A stretch of 64,000 nt of DNA from Methyloligella sp050110875 (GCA_050110875.1 CP188828.1:2170001-2234000), one strand, 5' to 3'. Shown: positions 50,039-58,540, counted from the first letter of the stretch. Notes: generated from the sequence alone by a model not told the origin. Program-made: numbers and translations.

Positions 50039-51058
50039 CTACTCGGCCGGGACCTCCTCGGTCCGCATAGCCCGTCGTTCCTTCCGCCCGGCGAGCCACG
50101 CCTTGGTCTTGGGCACCAGGCTCTCCAGACCGTCTGGCAGGAACAGGATGGAGACGATCAACAACCCGCCATAGAGCATCGGACGGATCTCGTCGGCGCC
50201 GAGCCCGCGCAGGATCACCTCGTTGATGATGGTGAGGGTCACCACGCCGATGATCGGCCCATAGAAGGTTGCCGTGCCGCCCACGATGGCCCAGATCAGA
50301 ATGTAGACCATCTCTTCGACGCTGAACCGGTTGGGCGCGACGGCGCCGACATAGTGAGCGTAGAGCGCGCCGGCGAGCCCTGCGAAGAACGCGGAGATGA
50401 CGAAGGCCAGCATCCGATAGCGAAAGGTGTTCACCCCGACCGATTCCGCCAGCTTGTCCTGCCAATGGATGGCGTGAAAGGTCAGCCCGATGCGCGAGCG
50501 TTCGACGCGATAGAGGATGAACAGCGAGATCGAGACCACAATCAGGCAGAGATAGTAGTAGTTCACCGGCATGAAGAAATCGATTCCGAAGAAATCGGGC
50601 ATCGCCGGAATGCGCTTGATGCCTTTCGGCCCGCCGAACAGGAAGGTGAGATCGCTCCATTTCCACATCAGCCGGATCACCTCGCCGGCGGCGAAGGAGC
50701 CGATCAGGAAATAGAAGCCCTTCATGCGGAACAGCGGGAAGCTGAGCAGGAAGGCGATGAAGCCCGCCACGCTCGCGCCAAGCAGCATCGCGATCGGAAC
50801 CGGTGCGCCGAGTTCCTTGGCGAACAGGGCCGAGGCATAGGCGCCGACGCCCATAATCACCGCATGCGCCAGGGACCACTCGCCGGTCAGGGTCAGCAGC
50901 CGGTAGCTGCAGACCAGCAGCACGTTGATCACCAGCATCACCAGGATCTCCTGCTGCGAGAAGGAGAGGAGATAGGGCAGCACGATCAGGATGACAGCCA
51001 ATACGCCGAAGCCGATCAGCCAGCCGAAGTTCGAGGTCTTGTTTTCAGGCTTAAGCAC
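50039..51058 (-). CDS. Branched-chain-type ABC transporter permease (LivM-like)
   Basis: 339 residues, GTG start at 51058, overlapping the LivH-like stop by 8 bases. About 9-10 membrane helices are present with the LivM family segments LLTLTGEWSLAHAVIMGVGAYASALFAKEL, FPLFRMKGFYFLIGSFAAGEVIRL, YFRIGLTFHAI-like coupling sequence (RSRIGLTFHAIHWQDKLAESVGVNTFRYRMLAFVISAFFAGLAGALYAHYVG) and FYGPIIGVVTLTIINEVILRG. It forms the membrane channel with the LivH-like protein. The C-terminal tail is basic then acidic (AGRKERRAMRTEEVPAE). Confidence 0.92.
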   Translation of the reverse strand: MLKPENKTSNFGWLIGFGVLAVILIVLPYLLSFSQQEILVMLVINVLLVCSYRLLTLTGEWSLAHAVIMGVGAYASALFAKELGAPVPIAMLLGASVAGFIAFLLSFPLFRMKGFYFLIGSFAAGEVIRLMWKWSDLTFLFGGPKGIKRIPAMPDFFGIDFFMPVNYYYLCLIVVSISLFILYRVERSRIGLTFHAIHWQDKLAESVGVNTFRYRMLAFVISAFFAGLAGALYAHYVGAVAPNRFSVEEMVYILIWAIVGGTATFYGPIIGVVTLTIINEVILRGLGADEIRPMLYGGLLIVSILFLPDGLESLVPKTKAWLAGRKERRAMRTEEVPAE

Positions 51059-51923
51059 GTTCTTTGGCTCCGAACAGTCCGGTTGGCTTGACGATCAGGA
51101 CGGCCAGCATGAGCAGCAGGCCGACGATATTGGCGAGCGTTCCGTCATACATCGTGGTGACGAAGGTGTAGACGAAGCCATAGAGGATGGCGACGAGCAC
51201 CGCCCCTTCGAGGGAGCCGATACCGCCCACGATGATGATGATGAAGGCGGTCACGATCACCGAGTGTCCCATGAAGGGTGTCGGCGAGACGAGCGGCGCG
51301 GTCAGTGCGCCGGCCACACCCGCCAGCCCGGCGCCGATGAACATGGCGATCCGCGCGGTCTGGTTGATCGAGATGCCCTGTAGGGCTGCCGCCTCACGGT
51401 CCTGGGCGCAGGCCCGCAAGGACCAGCCGAACTTGCTCTTGCGCAGGAACACCCAAAGCGCACTGAGCAGACCGACCGCGGCGAGGATCACATAGAGCCG
51501 CTGATAGGTTAGCACCGCGCCGTCGAGGAAGACGATCTTGTCCTGGGTCGAGGGCGGCACGTTCTCCATGCGCACGCCGAATCCCAGCATGGCGATGGTT
51601 TGCAGAATGAGCAGGAAGCCGATCGAGGCGATCAATCCGCCGAGCGGGTTGTCTCGCAAGGGTCTGAAGAGGCTCACCTCCATCAGCAGCCCCAGACATC
51701 CGACGAAGATTAGACCGACGACGACTGCGAGGAAGAAGGGGAGGCCCATATCGGCGTAGAGCGCGACCACCGTATAGGCGCCCGCCATATAGAGTTCGCC
51801 ATGGGCGAAGTTGATCACCCCCATGACGCCGAAGATGAGCACGAAGCCGACCGCGATAAGCGCCATGTAGCTCGCGGCGTAGGTCGCGTTCACGACCGTC
51901 TGAAAAAACAGCTCGGCTGTCAT
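51051..51923 (-). CDS. Branched-chain-type ABC transporter permease (LivH-like)
   Basis: 290 residues from ATG 51923 (GGAGC upstream); the frame is open further upstream but without membrane-protein character. Typical LivH blocks are present: AASYMALIAVGFVLIFGVMGVINFAHGELYMAGAYTV, LLMEVSLFRPLRDNPLGGLIASIGFLLILQ, SKFGWSLRACAQDREAAALQGISINQTARIAMFIGAGLAGVAGALTAPL, and FIIIIVGGIGSLEGAVLVAILYGFV. About 8 helices. It is encoded between the binding protein and the LivM-like gene, completing an SBP-LivH-LivM operon whose ATPases are in the facing operon at 47.5-49 kb. Confidence 0.92.
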   Translation of the reverse strand: MTAELFFQTVVNATYAASYMALIAVGFVLIFGVMGVINFAHGELYMAGAYTVVALYADMGLPFFLAVVVGLIFVGCLGLLMEVSLFRPLRDNPLGGLIASIGFLLILQTIAMLGFGVRMENVPPSTQDKIVFLDGAVLTYQRLYVILAAVGLLSALWVFLRKSKFGWSLRACAQDREAAALQGISINQTARIAMFIGAGLAGVAGALTAPLVSPTPFMGHSVIVTAFIIIIVGGIGSLEGAVLVAILYGFVYTFVTTMYDGTLANIVGLLLMLAVLIVKPTGLFGAKERA

Positions 51924-52077
51924 CGTTAAGCTCCGTCTTGTGCCGGACAAACAGAAATCGATCCGGCGGAAGGCCAGAATATCGGTTGAAGAAGGGGGCC
52001 CCTCCCGCGTTTCGAACCGCGCAATATGCGGTCCGATTGTGCGCCGGATCGCGGGAGAGGCCGGATCGTTATCAGCG

Positions 52078-53376
52078 TCACGTGCGCTGATAGTACATCT
52101 GACCAAGCGCCTTCATGTGCTTGATCATGAGCTCGCTGTTCTTTTCCCACCAGTCGGGAATGGACTTGAAGTCCTGGATTTGCGCCTTGCCGTCCTTGAT
52201 GGCGACGACCGGCCAAAGCCCCACGAGGGCATTGTCGATGCCGAAGAGCTCCTTGCCCCACCAATCGGCTTCGCCGAAGGCATGCTTGCCGACGCCGCCT
52301 TCCTTCATGGCGGCCAGCACCTCTGTCGGCTCGGTCGTGCCGGCTTTTTTCGCGGCGTCCGCCCAAAGATCCATGATGGAGGCGTATTCCCAGGAGACGG
52401 CGCTCCATTCGCCCGCGCCGTAGCGCTTCAGATACTCCTGGTAGAAATCGTTGGGCTTCTTGAAATTCACATGGGGCGCATTCAGCTTCGGATCGTCGAA
52501 ATCCGGGAACTGGAAGATGAAGCCTTCCATGAATTCCTTCGAGGTCTTCTCCACCATCTTCTCGTAGAAGTCGGCGGTGCAGGAGATCATCTGGCCCTTG
52601 AAGCCTTGCTGGAAAGCCTGCTCGGTCAGCGGATGCACGTAGTCGGCATAGCAGGTGTCGAGGCAGATGATATCCGGCTTCAGCGCCAGCATCTTCGACA
52701 TGATCGGCGCGAAGTCGGTGGTCGCCGGATCGAAGAAGATCGGGTCGTCCAAAACCTCGATCCCCGCCGCCTCGAAGGCCGCCAGATAAGTCGCCACGGA
52801 CGGCTTGCCGAGGGCATCGTCCTGGGCGCAGATCACAGCGGTCTTCAGCTCCGGCTTGTTCTCCGCCAGCCACTCCACACCGGTGACATTGTAGATCGGA
52901 TGCACCTCGCAGGGCGCCAGAAGCATCGTGGTATCGGGTGTCAGATCGCTCGGAAGCAGCGTGGAGACGAGCATCTCCTCCCGTTCGGCGACCGGCGAGG
53001 CGCCGGGCCAGGGATCGCCGCCGAGCATCATGATGAACTTGACCTCGTCCTCCTTGATCAGCTTGACGGCGCCGGTCCGCGCTTTGCTCGGATCGTATTC
53101 GTCGTCGTAAGCGACGAACTCGACCTTCATCATCTCGTCGCCGACCTTGATGCCGCCATCGGCATTCATCCAATCGGCCCAGATCCGGCACCCGTCGAGG
53201 CCAGGCTTGCCCCAGGCTGCGACCTCGCCGGTCAGCGGCGCGAGAAAGCCGATCTTGACCGTCTTCTCCGCGCCGAAGGCGATCTTCGGCATGGAGACGC
53301 TGGCCATCAGAGCGGCCGCGGCCGTGGTAGACAGAAATTGACGGCGATCCATGCCGCCTTTACCGAGTTTCGTCAC
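52078..53376 (-). CDS. ABC transporter substrate-binding protein (LivK/amide-urea type, Tat signal)
   Basis: 432 residues, GTG start at 53376 with GGGAGGG upstream. The N-terminus has a twin-arginine signal, DRRQFLSTTAAAALMASVSMPKIAFGAE. The mature part is a Peripla_BP_6 type I fold: VKIGFLAPLTGEVAAWGKPGLDGCRIWADWMNADGGIKV, FVAYDDEYDPSKA, MLGGDPWPGASPVAEREEMLVSTLL. The pocket residues differ from classical leucine-binding proteins and the family also covers urea, amide and amine-like ligands, so the ligand is open. The gene heads the permease operon. The upstream gap contains motif site 4. Confidence 0.9.
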   Translation of the reverse strand: MTKLGKGGMDRRQFLSTTAAAALMASVSMPKIAFGAEKTVKIGFLAPLTGEVAAWGKPGLDGCRIWADWMNADGGIKVGDEMMKVEFVAYDDEYDPSKARTGAVKLIKEDEVKFIMMLGGDPWPGASPVAEREEMLVSTLLPSDLTPDTTMLLAPCEVHPIYNVTGVEWLAENKPELKTAVICAQDDALGKPSVATYLAAFEAAGIEVLDDPIFFDPATTDFAPIMSKMLALKPDIICLDTCYADYVHPLTEQAFQQGFKGQMISCTADFYEKMVEKTSKEFMEGFIFQFPDFDDPKLNAPHVNFKKPNDFYQEYLKRYGAGEWSAVSWEYASIMDLWADAAKKAGTTEPTEVLAAMKEGGVGKHAFGEADWWGKELFGIDNALVGLWPVVAIKDGKAQIQDFKSIPDWWEKNSELMIKHMKALGQMYYQRT

Positions 53377-53855
53377 CTTGATCCCTCCCTATCGGACCCG
53401 GAGCGCTTTGCTGCTTGGTTGGGCCGAGAGGCCGGCGCTCCATTTTGTTGCACGGCGTTGCGGTCGGTCTTGGCGAGCTCCCCAGGCTGCCGCCCGGCTT
53501 CGGCTCTTGCTTCTCTTTCCCGCAAGCGGTCAGCTGCGCTAAGCATCGAACTTCACTGCCGCCGAGGCCCGCAACCAGAGAAGACAAGGGCGGATTCGGG
53601 TCCTCGAGCGGCGAAGCGCGACAATTTCGCTCACCCTTCCGAGTCTCAGAATCTCGTTGATCCGAACAATCCTCTTCTGGGGGTAACCCGAAGGGGGTAC
53701 GGAATGTCGCACCCTCGCCGCGGGGGCCTCAGGTCAGGGATTTCAGGGGAAAATAAAAGCGTCTCCAGCCATCCGGCGGGAAAGCGCGGCTTTTACATTG
53801 CCACCGGCATCGGCGATGCTGAAAGGCGGGATCCACACGCAACCGTCGCTCGCCT
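53377..53855. promoter_or_regulatory. 479-base divergent control region of the transporter and kinase operons
   Basis: No convincing gene. It contains motif site 4 (53684-53699) with an extra GGGGGTA half-site at 53679-53685, followed by an A-rich run (GGGGAAAATAAAAG, about 53747-53760) that could hold a -10 element for the kinase gene at 53856. Confidence 0.45.
53684..53699. promoter_or_regulatory. TAnCCC-N4-GRGRTA motif, site 4 (transporter/kinase divergent region)
   Basis: TAACCCGAAGGGGGTA, with an overlapping third half-site GGGGGTA just upstream. It is 157 bases before the kinase start and about 308 bases before the binding-protein start on the other strand. Confidence 0.55.
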
Positions 53856-54842
53856 ATGCTTTATCAAGACGCTCTCCTGGAAAGGCTCGAATCCGGTCTC
53901 CGCGCAGCTATTCCCAAATGGGGTCTGGATGAGGATACGAAGGTCGAGCTGCTCACCGTCTCGGAGAACGCCACCTATCTTGCGGAGAGCTCCGAAGGCG
54001 GCAAGATGATCCTGCGGGTTCATCGACCCGACTATCACACCGAGGAGGAGATCCTCTCCGAGCTCGCCTGGGTCGGCGCGCTGCGCGAGGACGGTATCGT
54101 CGAGACGCCCCGTGCCATCCCGAGCGGGGACGGTGACATGCTGACATCTTTCTCAGACGGAGAGGCAACCCGCTTCGTAGCCGCCTTCTCCTTCATGCCT
54201 GGCAAGGAGCCCGACGCGGACGGCGATTTCGTGAAATGGTACGGCGAGTTGGGCGAGATCAATGCGCGGCTTCATGCCCATGCGCGGGAATGGCAGAAAC
54301 CGCCCGGCTTCACCCGCAAGACGTGGAATTTCGATACGATCATCGGCGAGAACGCACTCTGGGGCGAATGGGCCGCAGCACCCGGTCTGAACCAGGAGGG
54401 GCGCGCGATTCTGGATAGGACATCGGCTCTTCTCCGCAAGCAGACCGATGCGTTCGGCACGGGCGAGGACCGCTTCGGTCTGATTCATTGCGACATGCGG
54501 CCGGCCAACCTCCTGATCGATGGCGACCGGCTCGGCGTCATCGATTTCGACGATTGCGGTTTCTCCTGGTACGGCTACGATTTCGCTGCCGCGGTGAGCT
54601 TTCTGGAGCACGAGCCCTACATGCCGGACCTCATGGCCGCCTGGGTCGAGGGATATCGCAGGGCGGCGCCTCTTTCCCGGGAGGTGGCTGCCGCGCTCCC
54701 CATGTTCGTCATGCTCCGCCGCATGCAGCTCACGGCCTGGATCGCCTCTCATGGCGAGACACCGACCGCGCAATCCATGGGTATTCCTTACACGGAAGGA
54801 ACCGTCGCTCTCGGCGAGGCATATCTCGCTGAGCACGGCTGA
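53856..54842 (+). CDS. Aminoglycoside-phosphotransferase-fold kinase (hydroxylysine/ethanolamine kinase-like)
   Basis: 328 residues of the APH/choline-kinase fold: N-lobe ENATYLAESSEGGKMILRVHRPDYHTEEEILSELAWVGALREDGIVETPRAI, catalytic loop FGLIHCDMRPANLLIDGD (H-x-D-x4-N pattern) and metal-binding LGVIDFDDCGFSWYGYDFAAAVSFLE. It resembles the kinases that phosphorylate small amino alcohols or hydroxylysine. The next gene encodes a class III PLP enzyme of the phospho-lyase type 11 bases downstream, so the pair would phosphorylate a hydroxylated amine and then eliminate phosphate. The substrate is inferred only. Confidence 0.85.
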   Translation: MLYQDALLERLESGLRAAIPKWGLDEDTKVELLTVSENATYLAESSEGGKMILRVHRPDYHTEEEILSELAWVGALREDGIVETPRAIPSGDGDMLTSFSDGEATRFVAAFSFMPGKEPDADGDFVKWYGELGEINARLHAHAREWQKPPGFTRKTWNFDTIIGENALWGEWAAAPGLNQEGRAILDRTSALLRKQTDAFGTGEDRFGLIHCDMRPANLLIDGDRLGVIDFDDCGFSWYGYDFAAAVSFLEHEPYMPDLMAAWVEGYRRAAPLSREVAAALPMFVMLRRMQLTAWIASHGETPTAQSMGIPYTEGTVALGEAYLAEHG

Positions 54843-54853
54843 GGCATAAGGCC

Positions 54854-56188
54854 ATGCCGGACACGAAGCAGATCCTGGCGCTCAACCGCTTCGAGGCCGA
54901 AGCGGGCGGGCCGCTCGATCCCGAGATCGCCGATCTCGTCGCGAGACGCCAGGCGACCTTCGGCCCATCGTCGGTGCTGTTCTACGAGGAACCGCTGCAC
55001 ATCGTCCGCGCCGAAGGCGTCTTCATGTACGACGCCGAGGGCAGGCGCTATCTCGACACCTATAACAATGTCGCCCAACTCGGCCATTGCCACCCGCGCG
55101 TCGTCGAGGCCATTGCCCGGCAGGCGGCGACCCTCAACACCAACACCCGCTATCTCTACGACAATATTCACGAATATGCGGAGCGGCTGCTCGACACCTT
55201 CCCCGCCTCGCTCTCCAATATCGTCTTCACCTGCACCGGTAGCGAAGCGAACGATATCGCCCTCCGTCTCGCCAAGCTCTTCACCGGCGGCCAAGGCTTC
55301 GTCGTCACCGAGACCGCCTATCACGGCAACACGGCTGCCGTGTCCGAGGTCTCGCCGGCCTCGTTCAAGGGGCGCTCCCTGCCGCCCCATGTCCGAGCCG
55401 TGCCCGCGCCCGACACATATCGCCGTCCGGCCGAGGACCTGGGTGTGCGCTTCGCCGCCGAGATCGAGGCGGCTATCGGAGATCTCGAGGAAAGCGGCAT
55501 TCCCTTTGCCGGCTTCATCGCCGACTCCATCTTCTCCAGCGACGGAATCTATCCCGACCCGAGAGGATTCTTGGAGCCCGCCATCGAGGTCGTTCATAAT
55601 GCGGGCGGGCTTTTCATCGGCGATGAGGTCCAGCCGGGCTTCGGCCGCACCGGTCTCCAGATGTGGGGCTTTCAACGCCACGGCGTCACGCCCGATATCG
55701 TCACCATGGGCAAACCCATGGGGAACGGCTTTCCCGTGGCCGGCGTCGTCACGCGCCCGGAGATCCTGGAGCCTTTCTGCGACGAGACCGGCTATTTCAA
55801 CACCTTCGGCGGCAATCCCGTCGCCGCGGCGGCGGGGCTTGCCGTGCTCGATATTCTCGAGGACGAGGGCCTGCTGGAGAACGCGGAGAAGATCGGCGGC
55901 TATTTCCGGCAAGGGCTTGAGGCCATGAAGCAGCTTCATCCGGCGATCGGCGACGTCCGCAGCGCCGGCCTCTTCATCGGCATCGAGTTCAGCCCTCCCG
56001 GCACGACCGATCCCGACCCCGCAATGGCGGCAGCCGTCATCAACGCCATGAAGGCGGAAGGGGTGCTGATCGGCGCGGCCGGCGCCGACGGCAACGTGCT
56101 GAAGCTCCGCCCGCCGCTCTGTCTCCAGGTCGAACACGTGGATTTCTTCATGGAGAGCCTCTTCGACGTTCTTGCGGGGCTAAGGTAG
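54854..56188 (+). CDS. Class III PLP enzyme, ethanolamine-phosphate phospho-lyase-like aminotransferase
   Basis: 444 residues. The N-terminal block YLDTYNNVAQLGHCHPRVVEAIARQAATLNTNTRYLYDNIHEYAERLLDTFP is the form found in ethanolamine-phosphate and phosphohydroxylysine phospho-lyases (AGXT2L family). The PLP-binding GSEAND is at 129-134, Asp257 is in FIGDEVQPGFGRTG, and Lys287 in TMGKPMGNG forms the Schiff base. A plain aminotransferase function is the alternative. With the kinase upstream it would cleave a phosphorylated amino alcohol to an aldehyde, ammonia and phosphate. Two bases separate its stop from the next open frame. Confidence 0.88.
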   Translation: MPDTKQILALNRFEAEAGGPLDPEIADLVARRQATFGPSSVLFYEEPLHIVRAEGVFMYDAEGRRYLDTYNNVAQLGHCHPRVVEAIARQAATLNTNTRYLYDNIHEYAERLLDTFPASLSNIVFTCTGSEANDIALRLAKLFTGGQGFVVTETAYHGNTAAVSEVSPASFKGRSLPPHVRAVPAPDTYRRPAEDLGVRFAAEIEAAIGDLEESGIPFAGFIADSIFSSDGIYPDPRGFLEPAIEVVHNAGGLFIGDEVQPGFGRTGLQMWGFQRHGVTPDIVTMGKPMGNGFPVAGVVTRPEILEPFCDETGYFNTFGGNPVAAAAGLAVLDILEDEGLLENAEKIGGYFRQGLEAMKQLHPAIGDVRSAGLFIGIEFSPPGTTDPDPAMAAAVINAMKAEGVLIGAAGADGNVLKLRPPLCLQVEHVDFFMESLFDVLAGLR

Positions 56189-56352
56189 CGGTGAGGGAAG
56201 CTGTCCCCGCCGACTTTCCGACTTCAAGAAAGGGCTCAATAGGCATGGCTTGCTTGCGCGTTCTTGCGCTTCTCGTTCTCGCCGCCGCCGCCACCACCAC
56301 GCCGTCCGAAACGGCCGCTCCGCGCGAGCAGGTCACAACCGAGGAGGCATCG

Positions 56353-57033
56353 ATGAAGCCCAAGGTCATCTTCTTCGACGTCAATGAGACGCTGCTCGAC
56401 CTGGAAGGGATGCGTACGTCCGTTTCAGCCGCGCTCGGCGGACGCGATGATCTCTTGCCGCTGTGGTTCTCCACAATGCTGCATCACTCTCTCGTGGATA
56501 GCGCTACCAAGCGCTATCACCCCTTCGGCGAGATCGGGGTCGCGGCCCTGATGATGGTGGCCGAGACCAACGATATCGCGCTGAGCGAGGACGAAGCCAA
56601 GCAAGCGATCCTGGAGCCGCTGCGCAGCCTTCCCGCCCATCCGGACGTACGGCCGGGTCTCCAGGCGCTGAAAGAGCAGGGCTATACGCTGGTGAGCCTG
56701 ACGAATTCGTCCAATGCCGGCGTGAAGACCCAGCTCACGAATGCGGGCTTGGCGGATCTCTTCGACCGTATGCTCACGGTCGAAGAGCTTGAGATCTATA
56801 AGCCCAACCTCGCCGTCTACCGGTGGGCGCTTGATCGGATGAACGTGAAGCCGGAGGAGGCCATGATGGTCGCCGCCCATGGCTGGGATATCGCGGGCAT
56901 CGAGGCCGCCGGCATGCATGGTGTCTTCGTGGCCCGGCCGGGCAAGGCGCTCTATCCGTTGGGCGACCCGCCCGATCTCGTCGTGAAAGACCTCATCGAG
57001 CTGAGCGAGATCATGCTCTCCCGCGCTCAGTGA
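56353..57033 (+). CDS. Haloacid dehalogenase type II-like HAD hydrolase
   Basis: 226 residues from ATG 56353, which has GAGGAGG 5 bases upstream. Nucleophile motif I is FFDVNETLLDLEGM. Later motifs are LVSLTNSSNAG (motif II), EIYKPNLAVYRWAL (motif III Lys) and MVAAHGWDIAGIEAAGMHGVFVARPGK (motif IV region), the layout of L-2-haloacid dehalogenases. Many such proteins have other or no known substrates. An upstream in-frame ATG at 56245 would add a convincing secretion signal (MACLRVLALLVLAAAA), so a periplasmic form is possible. It may belong to the kinase/phospho-lyase operon. Confidence 0.85.
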   Translation: MKPKVIFFDVNETLLDLEGMRTSVSAALGGRDDLLPLWFSTMLHHSLVDSATKRYHPFGEIGVAALMMVAETNDIALSEDEAKQAILEPLRSLPAHPDVRPGLQALKEQGYTLVSLTNSSNAGVKTQLTNAGLADLFDRMLTVEELEIYKPNLAVYRWALDRMNVKPEEAMMVAAHGWDIAGIEAAGMHGVFVARPGKALYPLGDPPDLVVKDLIELSEIMLSRAQ

Positions 57034-57090
57034 TCCCGCTGTCTTGAAGCCGCACGCCGTCATTCCGAGACCAGCCCGTCAGCCTTAGGT

Positions 57091-57107
57091 GCCGGGCGAA
57101 ACCCGGC
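57091..57107. terminator. Hairpin between converging HAD and SDR genes
   Basis: GCCGGG-CGAAA-CCCGGC in the 104-base gap between the converging genes. It has a short stem and no T-run. Confidence 0.35.
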
Positions 57108-57137
57108 CTTGAGGCGGCGCGACTCTCGGGCGAGCCG

Positions 57138-57914
57138 CTAGCTCTCCATCTCCTCCAGCGCTTCCGGCGATTCCGGAAGCACCTGACCGCCATCGACCAC
57201 GATGGTCTGACCCGTCACATAAGCCGCCTCGTCGGAAGCGAAATAGAGCGCCGCATTGGCGATATCCGCGACGTCACCCAATTCATGCAGCGGGATCGCC
57301 GCTTTCATGCCTTCCAGATATTCCTCGCCCGTGCCGGCGAGCCCTTCGGTCATGATGTTGCCCGGCAGCACGGCGTTGACCGTGATCTTGTTGGGCGCAA
57401 GCTCGATCGCCGCCGTCCGCATGAAGCCGAGCTGGCCTGCCTTGCTCGCCCCGTAATGGGACCAGCCGGGAAAGCCGGTGATCGGCCCGGTGATCGAGGA
57501 GGTGATGACGATCCGTCCGCTCTTCTTCTGCTTCATGTAAGGCAGCACCGCCGAGACACAGAGGAAGGTGCTTTTCAGATTCGTGTCCATCACGAAGTCG
57601 AAATCTTGCGGTGTCATCTCGCCGAGCTTGGCAGAGGGAAAGATGCCCGCATTGGCGCAGAGAATATCGATGCCGCCATAGCGGTCGGCCGCTGTCTTGG
57701 CCATGGCCTCGCAGGCGTCCGGATCGCTGACATCCGCTTGAAATCCGGAGGCGTGATCGCCGATCTCCTCAGCCACCTTTTCCGCTTCGTTCAAATGGCG
57801 CGAGACGACCAGGATATTGATCCCGGCCTCGCCGAACCGTTTGGCGATGCCGCGGCCGATACCTTTGCTGCCGCCCGTGACGATGGCCGTCCGGCCTTGA
57901 AGAGATTTGAACAT
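57138..57914 (-). CDS. SDR family oxidoreductase (FabG/glucose 1-dehydrogenase-like)
   Basis: 258 residues of the classical short-chain dehydrogenase type: cofactor motif TAIVTGGSKGIGRGIAKRF (T-G-x3-G-x-G), ADVSDPDA, CANAGIF (NNAG variant), catalytic Ser in ITSSITGP and Y-x3-K in GWSHYGASKAGQ, and the end VTGQTIVVDGGQVLP. Basic residues after strand 2 (SRHLNEAEK) favour NADPH (inference). The substrate is unknown. It is monocistronic and converges with the HAD gene. Confidence 0.93.
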   Translation of the reverse strand: MFKSLQGRTAIVTGGSKGIGRGIAKRFGEAGINILVVSRHLNEAEKVAEEIGDHASGFQADVSDPDACEAMAKTAADRYGGIDILCANAGIFPSAKLGEMTPQDFDFVMDTNLKSTFLCVSAVLPYMKQKKSGRIVITSSITGPITGFPGWSHYGASKAGQLGFMRTAAIELAPNKITVNAVLPGNIMTEGLAGTGEEYLEGMKAAIPLHELGDVADIANAALYFASDEAAYVTGQTIVVDGGQVLPESPEALEEMES

Positions 57915-58024
57915 TGTTCTTGTTGCCCCAAGCTTAGGTCCGAAGCTTCAAGACTGCGGCAGCCCGGTGAAGCTGTAAAGTCGGGTCCCCAGCGACTGAT
58001 CGTGCACCATTCCAGAAGAACGGC

Positions 58025-58540
58025 TTACTCCACGGCCCCGCAATCTTCTCCGAGCCAGGTGCCTTCCACAGTGTGAGTCATCTCGAAAGGCTGGTCTGCG
58101 CGCGAGCCTGTGAATTTCATATTGCCCGTGTAGTGGGTGTCGCTGTCGAAAACGTATTCGACACGACCGGAGCCTTGAAACTCCCCGCTCTCGCAAACGA
58201 GGTCGGCGCTCATCCGGTCGTCGCTCACCTGCCGGTTCTCCATGGTGCAGTTGCCCATGTCTTCCGGTTTCGGCAGCTTCCGATCGGCGATCTCTTCCTT
58301 CGTCAGGCAGGTTTTGATCACCGTGGTCTGCGGCTTGGAGAGGTCGGGGATCTGAATGCCCATGGATTTGAGCTGGGCCATCTTGTCCGCCGGGATCGCG
58401 GGCATCTTCGGCATGCCGGCCCCGGCAAAGCTCATTGTCGTCTTCTGTTCCCAAAGCCCCGGACGCCCGTCGGCCAATGCGGAATGGGCCGAGAGGGCAA
58501 GACTGGATAGGGCGATCATTGCGATCCAGCTTCGATGCAT
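58025..58540 (-). CDS. Secreted DUF3617 protein
   Basis: 171 residues from ATG 58540, preceded by GAGGAGAAA. A signal peptide (HRSWIAMIALSSLALSAHSALA) leads into the DUF3617 domain: GRPGLWEQKTTMSF, a Met/Ala/Pro-rich loop (AGAGMPKMPAIPADKMAQLKSMGI), TTVIKTCLTKEEI, GNCTMENRQVSDDRMSADLVCESGEFQGSGRVEYVFDSDTHYTGNMKF. The paired Cys residues probably form disulfides in the periplasm. This family has no assigned function. It is monocistronic. Confidence 0.9.
   Translation of the reverse strand: MHRSWIAMIALSSLALSAHSALADGRPGLWEQKTTMSFAGAGMPKMPAIPADKMAQLKSMGIQIPDLSKPQTTVIKTCLTKEEIADRKLPKPEDMGNCTMENRQVSDDRMSADLVCESGEFQGSGRVEYVFDSDTHYTGNMKFTGSRADQPFEMTHTVEGTWLGEDCGAVE

Noticed and set aside
53879..53900. 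tRNA-like T-loop sequence (GGCTCGAATCCGG)
   Set aside because: It lies inside the kinase coding region and no acceptor or anticodon arms can be folded around it.
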